This document shows positions 8,265 through 15,041 of a stretch of DNA of 27,689 nucleotides, one piece after another. The position numbers and the translations under genes were made by a program. This DNA is from JBBSDV01 sp038240335. Lineage in GTDB: Bacteria; Chloroflexota; Dehalococcoidia; DSTF01; JACRBR01. The notes under the pieces are model-generated. The model was not told where the DNA came from. It was given only the letters and a program-made list of their open reading frames with translations, and searched no databases. The first letter of the stretch is position 1; every line of letters starts with the position of its first letter. Location: positions 1 to 27,689 of the forward strand of contig JBBSDV010000015.1 in assembly GCA_038240335.1 (NCBI GenBank), given 5' to 3'.

Positions 8265-8531
8265 CTACTTGCCGGCCATCTCGTACAGCGTTGTCAGTTC
8301 ACCCAACACCTCCTCGTCGCGGCCTTCGCGGATGCCCTCGACGACGCACGTACGCAAATGGCCCGCGAGCATAATCGAATCGAGCTTGTCGATGGCGCGA
8401 CGCACGGCGTACGTCTGCTTCAGAATGTCGACGCAGTACTGGTCAGCCTCGACCATTCGCCGGATACCGGCGAGGTGGCCCTCGATGAAGTTGAGCCGCT
8501 TCAGGACGGCGGCCTTCGAATCGTCTTTCAT
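8265..8531 (-). CDS. csoR: CsoR-family copper-sensing transcriptional repressor
   Basis: An 88-residue all-helical DUF156 protein, first gene of the copper group. The Cu(I) site of CsoR is a Cys-His-Cys triad; here Cys33, His58 and Cys62 keep the exact spacing (25 and 4 residues) of characterised CsoR proteins. This separates it from RcnR (nickel/cobalt) and FrmR (formaldehyde), which use an N-terminal His. The motifs RLNFIEGHLAGIRRMVE and AGHLRTCV are family hallmarks. The start has GGAGG 6 bases upstream. As apo-protein it should bind the G/C-tract operator just upstream of its own gene and release it when copper binds, inducing csoR-copZ-copA. This assignment is strong; only the regulon extent is inferred. 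Confidence 0.93.
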   Translation of the reverse strand: MKDDSKAAVLKRLNFIEGHLAGIRRMVEADQYCVDILKQTYAVRRAIDKLDSIMLAGHLRTCVVEGIREGRDEEVLGELTTLYEMAGK

Positions 8532-8545
8532 TCCCTTCCTCCCTG

Positions 8546-8566
8546 ACCCCCCGGGTAGGGGTATAC
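8546..8566 (-). promoter_or_regulatory. CsoR operator
   Basis: On the minus strand the site reads GTATACCCCTACC followed by CGGGGGGT, a pseudo-palindrome of C and G tracts flanked by TATAC. This is the type of G/C-tract operator bound by CsoR proteins. It lies between the proposed promoter and the csoR start codon, about 15 bases upstream of the gene, which is suited to autorepression. Confidence 0.7.
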
Positions 8567-8569
8567 ATG

Positions 8570-8598
8570 AGCGTACCAGTGATCATCAGGGATGGCAA
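8570..8598 (-). promoter_or_regulatory. Candidate csoR promoter
   Basis: The minus strand shows TTGCCA (8598-8593) and TACGCT (8575-8570) separated by 17 bases, just upstream of the CsoR operator. The -35 matches 5 of 6 consensus bases; the -10 is weak. Its position right before the operator supports it. Confidence 0.4.
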
Positions 8599-8764
8599 GC
8601 CCGTTGCGTGTGGCACCGCGCGGTGGGCGGCGCTATGAGGGTCGCCAGGGGCCAACAAATCCGGTCGCCTCGACCGGCGTCCCAGACCCGACTGCCGCAG
8701 CTCACCTCCCGTTCCCGTTTTCGCCTCTCGCGCCTTGCAAAATGGGGAATGTACCCACGAACGC

Positions 8765-8792
8765 TTGACAAACGGGGAATCGATGGTAGTCT
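8765..8792 (+). promoter_or_regulatory. Promoter of the dcw cluster (Pmra)
   Basis: A perfect TTGACA (8765-8770) is followed after 16 bases by TAGTCT (8787-8792). Transcription would start near 8800, giving a leader of about 60 bases before mraZ. The MraZ boxes overlap the spacer, the -10 and the start region, as expected for repression by MraZ. Confidence 0.65.
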
Positions 8793-8808
8793 ATGGGGGT
8801 TCGTGGGA
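8774..8808 (+). promoter_or_regulatory. MraZ box array (10-bp phased TGGGN repeats)
   Basis: TGGTA (8784), TGGGG (8794) and TGGGA (8804) begin exactly 10 bases apart with 5-base spacers, and GGGGA at 8774 continues the phase. MraZ of E. coli binds TGGGN direct repeats with 5-base spacers. A further TGGGGAAT lies upstream at 8743, and a related CGGGGAAT follows exactly 30 bases later at 8773. Confidence 0.75.
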
Positions 8809-8858
8809 AATCTGGCTACGGATGGACCCGATGAGCACTCGGCAGGACACCATTTCCC

Positions 8859-9293
8859 GTGTATTTCCTCGGTACCTTCGACTACGCGATGGACGAGAGG
8901 GGGCGGCTACCGCTCCCTCCCCGCTATCGCGATGCGTTCCGGGACGGGATTGTGCTCAGCCAGGGTTCCCCGGACCGGTGTTTGCGCGCCTTCACGACCG
9001 AGGCCTTCGGGTCGCAGGCGTCGAAGCTGTTGGCTCAGTCGGCCCTGCACTTGAAGGGGCGGGATCTTCGCACGAGCTTCTTCTCGCGGACGCATTCGGT
9101 CGAACTGGACAAGCAAAACCGCATCCTCGTGCCGACGCCCCTTCGCGAGTACGCGCAGCTCAACGGCAAGGTGCTGGTCACGGGCGCTGGCGAGTACCTC
9201 GAGATCTGGGCGCCGGAGCTCTTCGAAGCGCGGCTGCGCGAAATCGACGAACATTTGGAAGCGACGCTGGAATCGATCGAGACGCGGGACTAA
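8859..9293 (+). CDS. mraZ: Transcriptional regulator MraZ
   Basis: This 144-residue protein is the usual first gene of dcw clusters, a double AbrB-like DNA-binding protein that forms ring oligomers and represses its own operon. Both DxxxR signatures are present: DERGR at residues 12-16 and DKQNR in the second half. The start is a GTG, since MYFLGTFDYAMDERGR aligns with the family N-terminus; upstream ATGs at 8822 and 8831 are in another frame. AGGA lies 11 bases ahead. The gene ends at TAA, which overlaps the rsmH ATG (TAATG). The phased TGGGN repeats in front of it are its probable operator. Length is typical. Confidence 0.95.
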   Translation: MYFLGTFDYAMDERGRLPLPPRYRDAFRDGIVLSQGSPDRCLRAFTTEAFGSQASKLLAQSALHLKGRDLRTSFFSRTHSVELDKQNRILVPTPLREYAQLNGKVLVTGAGEYLEIWAPELFEARLREIDEHLEATLESIETRD

Positions 9294-10234
9294 TGATCAT
9301 GGCGCCCACAGTGCATGTCCCGGTAATGCTCGATGAGGTGCTCGACGCGCTAGATGTCCGGCCGGGCGGCCGCTATGTCGATTGCACGCTTGGCGGCGCA
9401 GGCCATGCCGAGGCGATTCTCGAGCGCAGCGAGCCCGGCGGCACGCTGCTCGGTATCGATGCCGACGCTGTGGCGATCGAGCGCGGAGCGCAACGCCTTG
9501 CGCGCTTCGATGGCGCGTTCCGGCTCGTTCGCGGGAACTTCCGCGACGTCGGTCAGATCTGTCGTCAGCTCGAGTTCGCGCCGGTCAATGGCGTGTTCAT
9601 GGATCTTGGCCTCTCGTCGTTCCAGCTCGAGGAGGGTGAGGGGTTCAGCTTTCAGCGCGAAACGCCGCTCGATATGCGCTTCGGCGCCGAGGAGTTGACG
9701 GCGGAAGAGATCGTCAACACGTACAACGAGACCGCACTCGCCGATCTCATTTACCAGTATGGAGAAGACCCGGCGAGCCGCAGGATCGCCCGCCGGATAG
9801 TTGCGAGTCGTCCGATCCGGACGACCACTGAATTAGCCAAAGCCGTCGAGCAGGCCGTGGGTAGGAGAGCCGAATCAAAAACCCACCCCGCCACCAGGAC
9901 GTTCCAGGCTCTCCGCATTGCGGTAAACCAAGAGCTAGCCAGTCTAGCCGCCGCACTTCCTCAGGCCCACGGCCTGCTCGGCTTTGGGGCACGGCTTGCC
10001 GTGCTCAGTTACCACTCGCTCGAGGACCGTATCGTGAAGGAGTACATCCGTCGCGAGTCGCGGGACTGCATCTGCCCGCCCGGGCTGCCAGAATGCCGCT
10101 GCGGCCACAAGGCAACGCTGCGGCCCATCGTGCGGCGCGCGCAGAAGCCGAGCCTCAGCGAGATCGCCGCGAACCCTCGCGCCCGCAGTGCGAAGCTTCG
10201 CGCCGCCGAGCGCATCGCCGGCTCCGCGGCTTAG
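9293..10234 (+). CDS. rsmH: 16S rRNA (cytosine-1402-N4)-methyltransferase RsmH
   Basis: This 313-residue SAM-dependent enzyme (formerly MraW) methylates N4 of C1402 in the 16S rRNA decoding site. Visible motifs: HVPVMLDEVL at the start, SAM-binding VDCTLGGAGHAEAIL, GIDADAVAI, FMDLGLSSFQLE, LDMRF, and LSYHSLEDRIVK near the C-terminus. The open frame extends far upstream through mraZ in another frame, which is a shadow. The ATG at 9293 shares a base with the mraZ stop, and a second ATG at 9299 is also possible. A CxCPPGLPECRCG segment near the C-terminus has four cysteines and may bind metal, as in several RsmH homologues. Position after mraZ is the canonical dcw order. Confidence 0.96.
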   Translation: MIMAPTVHVPVMLDEVLDALDVRPGGRYVDCTLGGAGHAEAILERSEPGGTLLGIDADAVAIERGAQRLARFDGAFRLVRGNFRDVGQICRQLEFAPVNGVFMDLGLSSFQLEEGEGFSFQRETPLDMRFGAEELTAEEIVNTYNETALADLIYQYGEDPASRRIARRIVASRPIRTTTELAKAVEQAVGRRAESKTHPATRTFQALRIAVNQELASLAAALPQAHGLLGFGARLAVLSYHSLEDRIVKEYIRRESRDCICPPGLPECRCGHKATLRPIVRRAQKPSLSEIAANPRARSAKLRAAERIAGSAA

Positions 10235-10241
10235 CGGCGCG

Positions 10242-10676
10242 ATGGTAGCGCTTCACCGTCCCGCGCTGCCGGCGTCACGCACCTTCGCCACGCAATGGCC
10301 CGCGAGGCTGTTGCTCGTGGCCGCGATCAGCCTCCTCGTCGCGATCGCAGTGCTGAAGGTGAATCAGTTCAGCCGCGCCACCAGCACGAGCTACGAGATC
10401 AACGCGCTGACAGCGCAGCGCGCGGACAAGCTCGCCCAGAATCATGAGCTCGAGGCAGAGGTAGCGCGGCTCTCGTCGCTCGCTCGCGTCGATATTGAAG
10501 CGCGAACTCGGCTGCGCATGGAGCCGGCGACGCGGAAGCTCTACATCGGCATCAACCAGCCGGTGCCAGACCGCCAGTCGCTACCGACGCGCTTTCTGCC
10601 GCCGGATCATCCCAAGGCCGCGCTCTCGGAGGGGCCGCTCTGGAAGCACCTCCTGGACGTTATACCGTTCTTCTAG
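10242..10676 (+). CDS. ftsL: FtsL/DivIC-like septum protein
   Basis: This 144-residue bitopic protein has a short cytoplasmic N-terminus, one hydrophobic segment at about 20-42 (PARLLLVAAISLLVAIAVL), and a heptad-like stretch ending in LARVDIEARTRLRM. That is the layout of FtsL/DivIC, whose extracellular coiled coils assemble with FtsQ and activate FtsWI. Sequence conservation in this family is very low, so the call rests on topology and on position between rsmH and ftsI, where ftsL always lies. The C-terminus is Pro-rich and ends with LWKHLLDVIPFF, an amphipathic or hydrophobic tail that is longer than in most FtsL proteins. The start follows the rsmH stop by 7 bases without a strong ribosome-binding site, suggesting coupling. 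Confidence 0.75.
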   Translation: MVALHRPALPASRTFATQWPARLLLVAAISLLVAIAVLKVNQFSRATSTSYEINALTAQRADKLAQNHELEAEVARLSSLARVDIEARTRLRMEPATRKLYIGINQPVPDRQSLPTRFLPPDHPKAALSEGPLWKHLLDVIPFF

Positions 10677-10694
10677 CATCGGAATGAAGCATTT

Positions 10695-10712
10695 GGCGCT
10701 GTCTTTAGCGCC
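10695..10712 (+). other. Hairpin in the ftsL-ftsI spacer
   Basis: GGCGCT and AGCGCC pair perfectly around a 6-base loop in the 71-base spacer before ftsI. There is no U tract, so full termination is unlikely; attenuation or mRNA processing is possible. Confidence 0.3.
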
Positions 10713-10747
10713 TACGGATCGACACGGAACCGGAAATAGGGAAGCTG

Positions 10748-12484
10748 ATGTTCGGACATCGCGGACGTATGCACACGCGGCTACTCACGCTCGCCGCTGT
10801 ATTCCTTCTTGGCGGCGCGGGCGTGACGGCGCGCGTCGCCTATGTACAGCTTGCCGATACGGCGCACTACAAGGCCGAAGCGCACGACGAGCACTTCGGC
10901 CAGCAGGAGATCCGTGCCGCTCGCGGCGCCATCCTCGACCGCAACGGCTACCCGCTCGCGACGACGGTCGACGCCTACGACATCTTCATCAACCGGCCCG
11001 ACTGGCAAAATCTCGATGACGCGCGCAAAGCAGCGGCCTTCATCGCCCCGCTGATCGGCGTCCAGCAACCGGAAGATCTCGTCGACGAGGTGCGGAAGGA
11101 CGACAAGGGGCTGTATCTCGCGTATGCGGGGCTCGATTTCAACAAGGGCGACCTTCTCCACGATGCCGATGCGCCCGGCCTCCGCGTCGTGCAGACGACG
11201 AAGCGCTTCTACCCGGAGGGTGATCTCGCGTCGCCGCTGCTGGGTTTCGTCGGCCGCGACCATGTCGGCCTCACCGGCATCGAGAAGGACTTCGACACCG
11301 AGCTCGGCGGCACGCCAGGAACGGTGTACTTCGAGCGCGACAGCATCGGCAATCGCCTCGCCCTCGGCGCAGAGCGTGTCGGCCAGAAGCCGGAACCCGG
11401 CGGCGATATTCGGCTGACGATCGATCGCTACATCCAGCGCCTTGTCGAGGGCGAGATGCAGACCCAGGTCGTTCGGACCGGCGCCCTCGGCGGCTCGATT
11501 ATCGTGATGGACCCCAAGACCGGGGCCGTACTCGCGATGACGTCGTCGCCCGAGTTCAAGCTCTCGGAACTGAACCTGAACGATCCGAACCAGGCGCTCT
11601 TCCGCAACCGTGCCGTCACCGATGTCTACGAACCAGGATCCGTGTTCAAGACGCTCACAGCCTCCATGGCCGTGGATCTCGGCCTCGTCACACCGGAGTC
11701 GACCTACAACGACACCGGTGCGGCGTACGTCGGCGGCGCGACGATCCGCAACTGGGACTACAGCACGAACGGCACGACCTCGGTGACGCAGCTGCTTCAG
11801 CGCAGCCTCAACACCGGCGCGGTCTGGTTGAGCGGCCTCATCGGCAAGGATCAATTCTATAGCTACTTGCAAAAGTTCGGCATCGGCGAGGCGACGCACG
11901 TCGGCCTTGGCGGCGAGCCCGACGGCTTGCTGCGCACGCCCGACAACCCCGCATGGACCGACGTCGACCTCGCCACCAACGCCTTCGGCCAGGGCGTTGG
12001 CGCCACGCCGCTGCAGGTGATCACGGCCATCTCGGCGATGGCGAACGGCGGCAAGCTGATGAGGCCCTACGTCGTGCAGCAGATGGACACGCCCGAAGGC
12101 AAGCGCGATTTCAGCCCCGTCGTCGTGCGGCAGGTGGTGAGCGAGCAAACCGCCGCCACGGTTGCCGATATGATGAACCGGGTGGTCGAGGGCGTCGCCG
12201 GCAATCTTGCGGCGATCAAAGGCTACCACGTGGCCGGCAAGACCGGCACGACGACCGGCGCGACGCTCGCCGATGGCACTGTACATAACGGTAATGTCGC
12301 GTCATTCATCGGCTTCGCGCCGCTCGATGACCCGAAGATGATCGTGCTCATTAAGCTCGATTTTCGCGAGGACAAGCTCGGTGGACAGGTCTCTGCGCCG
12401 GTCTTCAAAGACATCGCGCCGAGCATCCTAGCCTACCTCGGCGTTCGTCCCGATGGCTCGCAGCTCGTCACCGGCGATCACTGA
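10748..12484 (+). CDS. ftsI: Division-specific class B penicillin-binding protein (transpeptidase)
   Basis: This 578-residue PBP2/FtsI-type protein cross-links septal peptidoglycan with FtsW as its glycosyltransferase partner. It has one N-terminal membrane segment (about 10-33), a PBP dimerisation domain (GAILDRNGYPLATT, about 60-220) and a transpeptidase domain. Active-site motifs: SVFK with nucleophile Ser298, SLN at 353-355, and KTGT from Lys498. No PASTA repeats are present, so the FtsI form rather than the Spo-type or PASTA-PBP form is indicated. The start has AGGGA 5 bases upstream; an in-frame ATG 7 codons later is the alternative. In most dcw clusters murE follows this gene, but here an 83-base spacer leads directly to murF. 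Confidence 0.94.
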   Translation: MFGHRGRMHTRLLTLAAVFLLGGAGVTARVAYVQLADTAHYKAEAHDEHFGQQEIRAARGAILDRNGYPLATTVDAYDIFINRPDWQNLDDARKAAAFIAPLIGVQQPEDLVDEVRKDDKGLYLAYAGLDFNKGDLLHDADAPGLRVVQTTKRFYPEGDLASPLLGFVGRDHVGLTGIEKDFDTELGGTPGTVYFERDSIGNRLALGAERVGQKPEPGGDIRLTIDRYIQRLVEGEMQTQVVRTGALGGSIIVMDPKTGAVLAMTSSPEFKLSELNLNDPNQALFRNRAVTDVYEPGSVFKTLTASMAVDLGLVTPESTYNDTGAAYVGGATIRNWDYSTNGTTSVTQLLQRSLNTGAVWLSGLIGKDQFYSYLQKFGIGEATHVGLGGEPDGLLRTPDNPAWTDVDLATNAFGQGVGATPLQVITAISAMANGGKLMRPYVVQQMDTPEGKRDFSPVVVRQVVSEQTAATVADMMNRVVEGVAGNLAAIKGYHVAGKTGTTTGATLADGTVHNGNVASFIGFAPLDDPKMIVLIKLDFREDKLGGQVSAPVFKDIAPSILAYLGVRPDGSQLVTGDH

Positions 12485-12567
12485 GCCGCGTCTCGCACGC
12501 GGAATACGAATCCGTCCGTAAGCGGCAAGCATCGGCCGGCATCGATGCACATGGCAGGCAGGCACTC

Positions 12568-13950
12568 ATGATCACAGCAATGGAAATTGCCACCGCACTG
12601 CGCCCGGCGCTGATCCGCGCGCCGTTGGTAGGGCCGCTGCGCTTCCGCCACGCTGTCGTTGATTCGCGGAAGGCGCGCCGCGGCGACATCTTCGTTGCGC
12701 TGCCCGGCGAGCGTGTTGATGGCCACGACTACGTCGCCCAGGCCGCGCAGCGCGGCGCGACTGGCGCGATCGTCGAGCACGCCGTCGATGCCGAGATCGC
12801 CCAGTACGTCGTGCCGTCCGCGCTGCTCGCGCTGCAGAATCTCGCTCGCGAGCGTCGCCTCAGCCGCACGAAGCTGGAGGTCGTGGCGATCACAGGCAGT
12901 GTCGGTAAGACGACGACGAAGGAGCTGGTCGCGGCGGTTCTTGCGACGCACTTTCCGCTGCTCAAAAACGAGGGAAACCTCAATAGCGAGATCGGACTGC
13001 CGCTCGTGCTGCTAGAGCTCACGAATCGACACCGCCGCGCCGTCCTTGAGATGGGGATGTGGGCGCAGGGCGAGATAGCGTTGCTCTGCGACATCGCCCG
13101 TCCCGACACGGGCATCGTCACGAACGTCGGCCCATCGCACATGGAGCGCCTCGGCAGCCTCGACGCGATCACCGACGCGAAGGCAGAGTTGGTCGAATCG
13201 CTTCCGGATGACGGCGTCGCTATCCTCAACGCCGATGACCCGCGCGTCGCCGGCATGGCGCCGCGCACGAGCGCAAACGTCGTCACCTACGGGCTCGCGC
13301 CCGAAGCGGATGTGCGCGCCGAGGAGATCGAGAGCCATGGCCTTGCTGGCGTGAGTTTCGCGCTGCTCCATGGCGACGAGCGTGTGCCGGTGTACACGCA
13401 CCTGCCGGGCAGGGCCATGGTGCACAACGCCCTCGCCGCCGCCGCCGCCGGCCTCGTCTACGGCATCGAGCTCGACGAGATCGCGACGGCGCTGAGCGAA
13501 TCGAACATCCCGCTGCGCCTCGCAATGCGTGCTGGCCTGCGCGGGTCTACGATCATCGACGATACCTACAACGCCAGTCCCGCCTCGATGCGCGCTGCCC
13601 TCGATCTGCTCGGCGAAGTGAAGGGCCGCAAGATCGCCGTCCTCGGGGACATGCGCGAGCTTGGCGCGGCCGAGCGCGAGGGCCATGTCGACGTCGGCCG
13701 CCGCGCCGCCGAAGTGGCCGACATGATCTACGCCGTTGGCGATCTCGGCCGCTGGATCGGTGATGCGGCAATCCAGGCGGGACACCAGGATGTCCGGATC
13801 ATGATCGACAAATCGGAGATCGCGCCGGTGCTAGCCCCGTCGTTGCGGGAAGGCGACGTCGTGCTGCTCAAGGCGTCGCGGGCGCTCGCTCTCGAAACGC
13901 TCGTCGCCGCACTCAGCGAGAGCACGTCCGCCGATGGTACGCCGGCATGA
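12568..13950 (+). CDS. murF: UDP-MurNAc-tripeptide--D-alanyl-D-alanine ligase
   Basis: This 460-residue Mur ligase adds D-Ala-D-Ala to UDP-MurNAc-tripeptide in the cytoplasm, using ATP. The N-terminal substrate domain shows DSRKARRGDIFVALPGERVDGHDY, the central ATPase domain ITGSVGKTTTKE (Lys114), KNEGNLNSEIGLP and EMGMWAQGEIALL, and the C-terminal domain DDTYNASPASMRAAL. KNEGNLNSEIG, EMGM and the absence of the MurE-type DNPR motif identify MurF rather than MurE. The start codon is preceded by the repeated AGGCAGG. Its 3' end overlaps mraY by ATGA. The substrate tripeptide would have to come from a MurE encoded elsewhere. Confidence 0.93.
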   Translation: MITAMEIATALRPALIRAPLVGPLRFRHAVVDSRKARRGDIFVALPGERVDGHDYVAQAAQRGATGAIVEHAVDAEIAQYVVPSALLALQNLARERRLSRTKLEVVAITGSVGKTTTKELVAAVLATHFPLLKNEGNLNSEIGLPLVLLELTNRHRRAVLEMGMWAQGEIALLCDIARPDTGIVTNVGPSHMERLGSLDAITDAKAELVESLPDDGVAILNADDPRVAGMAPRTSANVVTYGLAPEADVRAEEIESHGLAGVSFALLHGDERVPVYTHLPGRAMVHNALAAAAAGLVYGIELDEIATALSESNIPLRLAMRAGLRGSTIIDDTYNASPASMRAALDLLGEVKGRKIAVLGDMRELGAAEREGHVDVGRRAAEVADMIYAVGDLGRWIGDAAIQAGHQDVRIMIDKSEIAPVLAPSLREGDVVLLKASRALALETLVAALSESTSADGTPA

Positions 13951-14924
13951 GCTACGCACTCGTCTTCGGCTGCATCGCCGCCGCTGTCGCCCTCGCCGCC
14001 GGCCATCCGTTCGTCACGTATCTGCGTAGCCGGAACATCGGCAAGGCGATCAGCAGCGACGGGCCGGAGTCACATATGTCGAAGGCCGGCACGCCGACGA
14101 TGGGCGGACTGCTCTTCGTCGCCGTCACGGTCGTCGTTGCGCTCGCCGCGGCGGTGCCGAAGGATCGCGATGTGCTGCTACCGATCGCGGTGACGCTGAT
14201 CTTCGCGGCTATCGGCTTCTACGACGACCTCGGCACTCTGGTCGATCGCGGCCACCGGGAAGCGCACGATCGCGCGGGAATGATCCTGAAGCTGTTCGGC
14301 TTCACGGTCGTCGCCATCGGCGCCGCTTGGATTCTCTACGACCGCATCGAGGCACCGCGTCTGCTCGTGCCGCACTTCGGCTCCTACGATGTGGGTCTGC
14401 TGTACATCCCAATCGCGGTGGCCGTGATCATCTCGATGACGAGCGCGCTCGGCGTCACCGACGGGATCGACATGCTCGCCGGCAGCACGTCGGCCGTTGC
14501 CTTCGCCGCGTTCGGCGCGATCGCGCTGATCCAGCACCAAACCGCGCTCGCCACATTCTGCTTCGTGACGGTCGGCTCGCTGCTCGGCTTTCTCTGGTAC
14601 AACGCCTTCCCCGCGCGCCTCTTCATGGGCGACACGGGCTCGCTGCCGCTCGGCGGCGCGCTTGCGGTCGTTGCGCTGATGACCGGCTGGTGGTTGCTCG
14701 CGCCGCTCATCGGCATCGTCTTCGTCGCCGAGATCCTCTCCGACGTGATCCAGATCGGCTCGTACCGACTGCGCGGCCGTAAGCGTGTCTTCCGCATGGC
14801 GCCGCTGCACATTCACTTCGAGAAGGCGCCGATGCACGAAGTCACCGTGATGCTGCGATTCCTCCTCGTCGGCATCGTCGGCGCACTCCTCGCCGTCGCG
14901 TTGGTGGCGCTCGATCGATCGTGA
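13947..14924 (+). CDS. mraY: Phospho-N-acetylmuramoyl-pentapeptide-transferase
   Basis: This 325-residue integral membrane enzyme transfers phospho-MurNAc-pentapeptide to undecaprenyl phosphate, giving lipid I. About ten hydrophobic segments are visible. Conserved motifs: SKAGTPTMGGLLF, the Asp pair in GFYDDLGTL, GVTDGIDMLAGS (usually NLTDGLDGLA), FMGDTGSLPLGGAL, and MAPLHIHFEK (usually HHHFE). The catalytic aspartates and the first and third histidines are kept, while the middle histidine is Ile and the loop Asn is Gly. The gene starts inside the murF stop (ATGA). The substitutions are lineage variants or signs of altered substrate handling; the family call is not in doubt. Confidence 0.94.
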   Translation: MSYALVFGCIAAAVALAAGHPFVTYLRSRNIGKAISSDGPESHMSKAGTPTMGGLLFVAVTVVVALAAAVPKDRDVLLPIAVTLIFAAIGFYDDLGTLVDRGHREAHDRAGMILKLFGFTVVAIGAAWILYDRIEAPRLLVPHFGSYDVGLLYIPIAVAVIISMTSALGVTDGIDMLAGSTSAVAFAAFGAIALIQHQTALATFCFVTVGSLLGFLWYNAFPARLFMGDTGSLPLGGALAVVALMTGWWLLAPLIGIVFVAEILSDVIQIGSYRLRGRKRVFRMAPLHIHFEKAPMHEVTVMLRFLLVGIVGALLAVALVALDRS

Positions 14925-15011
14925 GGCGAGTAGTTGGCGTGGCAACGCTATTTCATCCGGCGTCGAGCGACGCGCAGCGGAGCACTTTTTCGAATTGCAA
15001 GGCCGTTCAGC

Positions 15012-15041
15012 TTGACAAGAGAAATGATAACGTGATATGAC
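15012..15041 (+). promoter_or_regulatory. Possible internal promoter before murD
   Basis: In the 112-base AT-richer gap after mraY, a perfect TTGACA (15012-15017) is followed after 18 bases by TATGAC (15036-15041). The -10 would overlap the annotated murD ATG at 15037. If active, its transcript would start near 15048 and need the in-frame GTG at 15061 as start codon. Confidence 0.35.

Larger units (their letters stand above)
8532..8858. other. Divergent csoR/mraZ intergenic region
   Basis: These 327 bases hold no gene. The left part has the csoR operator and promoter; the right part has the mraZ promoter and MraZ boxes. In between, a perfect 7-bp hairpin (CCGGTCG, 3-base loop, CGACCGG) lies at 8661-8677. 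The remaining stretch, about 8600-8730, shows nothing I can name. Confidence 0.6.

Noticed and set aside
8735..9292. N-terminal extension of rsmH across mraZ
   Set aside because: Same frame as rsmH, but mraZ is the conserved gene here and RsmH begins at HVPVMLDE; the extension is a shadow.
10781..12286. 501-codon minus-strand open frame antisense to ftsI
   Set aside because: Pure codon-bias shadow: Arg/Asp/Val/His-rich composition, no domain similarity, fully inside a strong gene.
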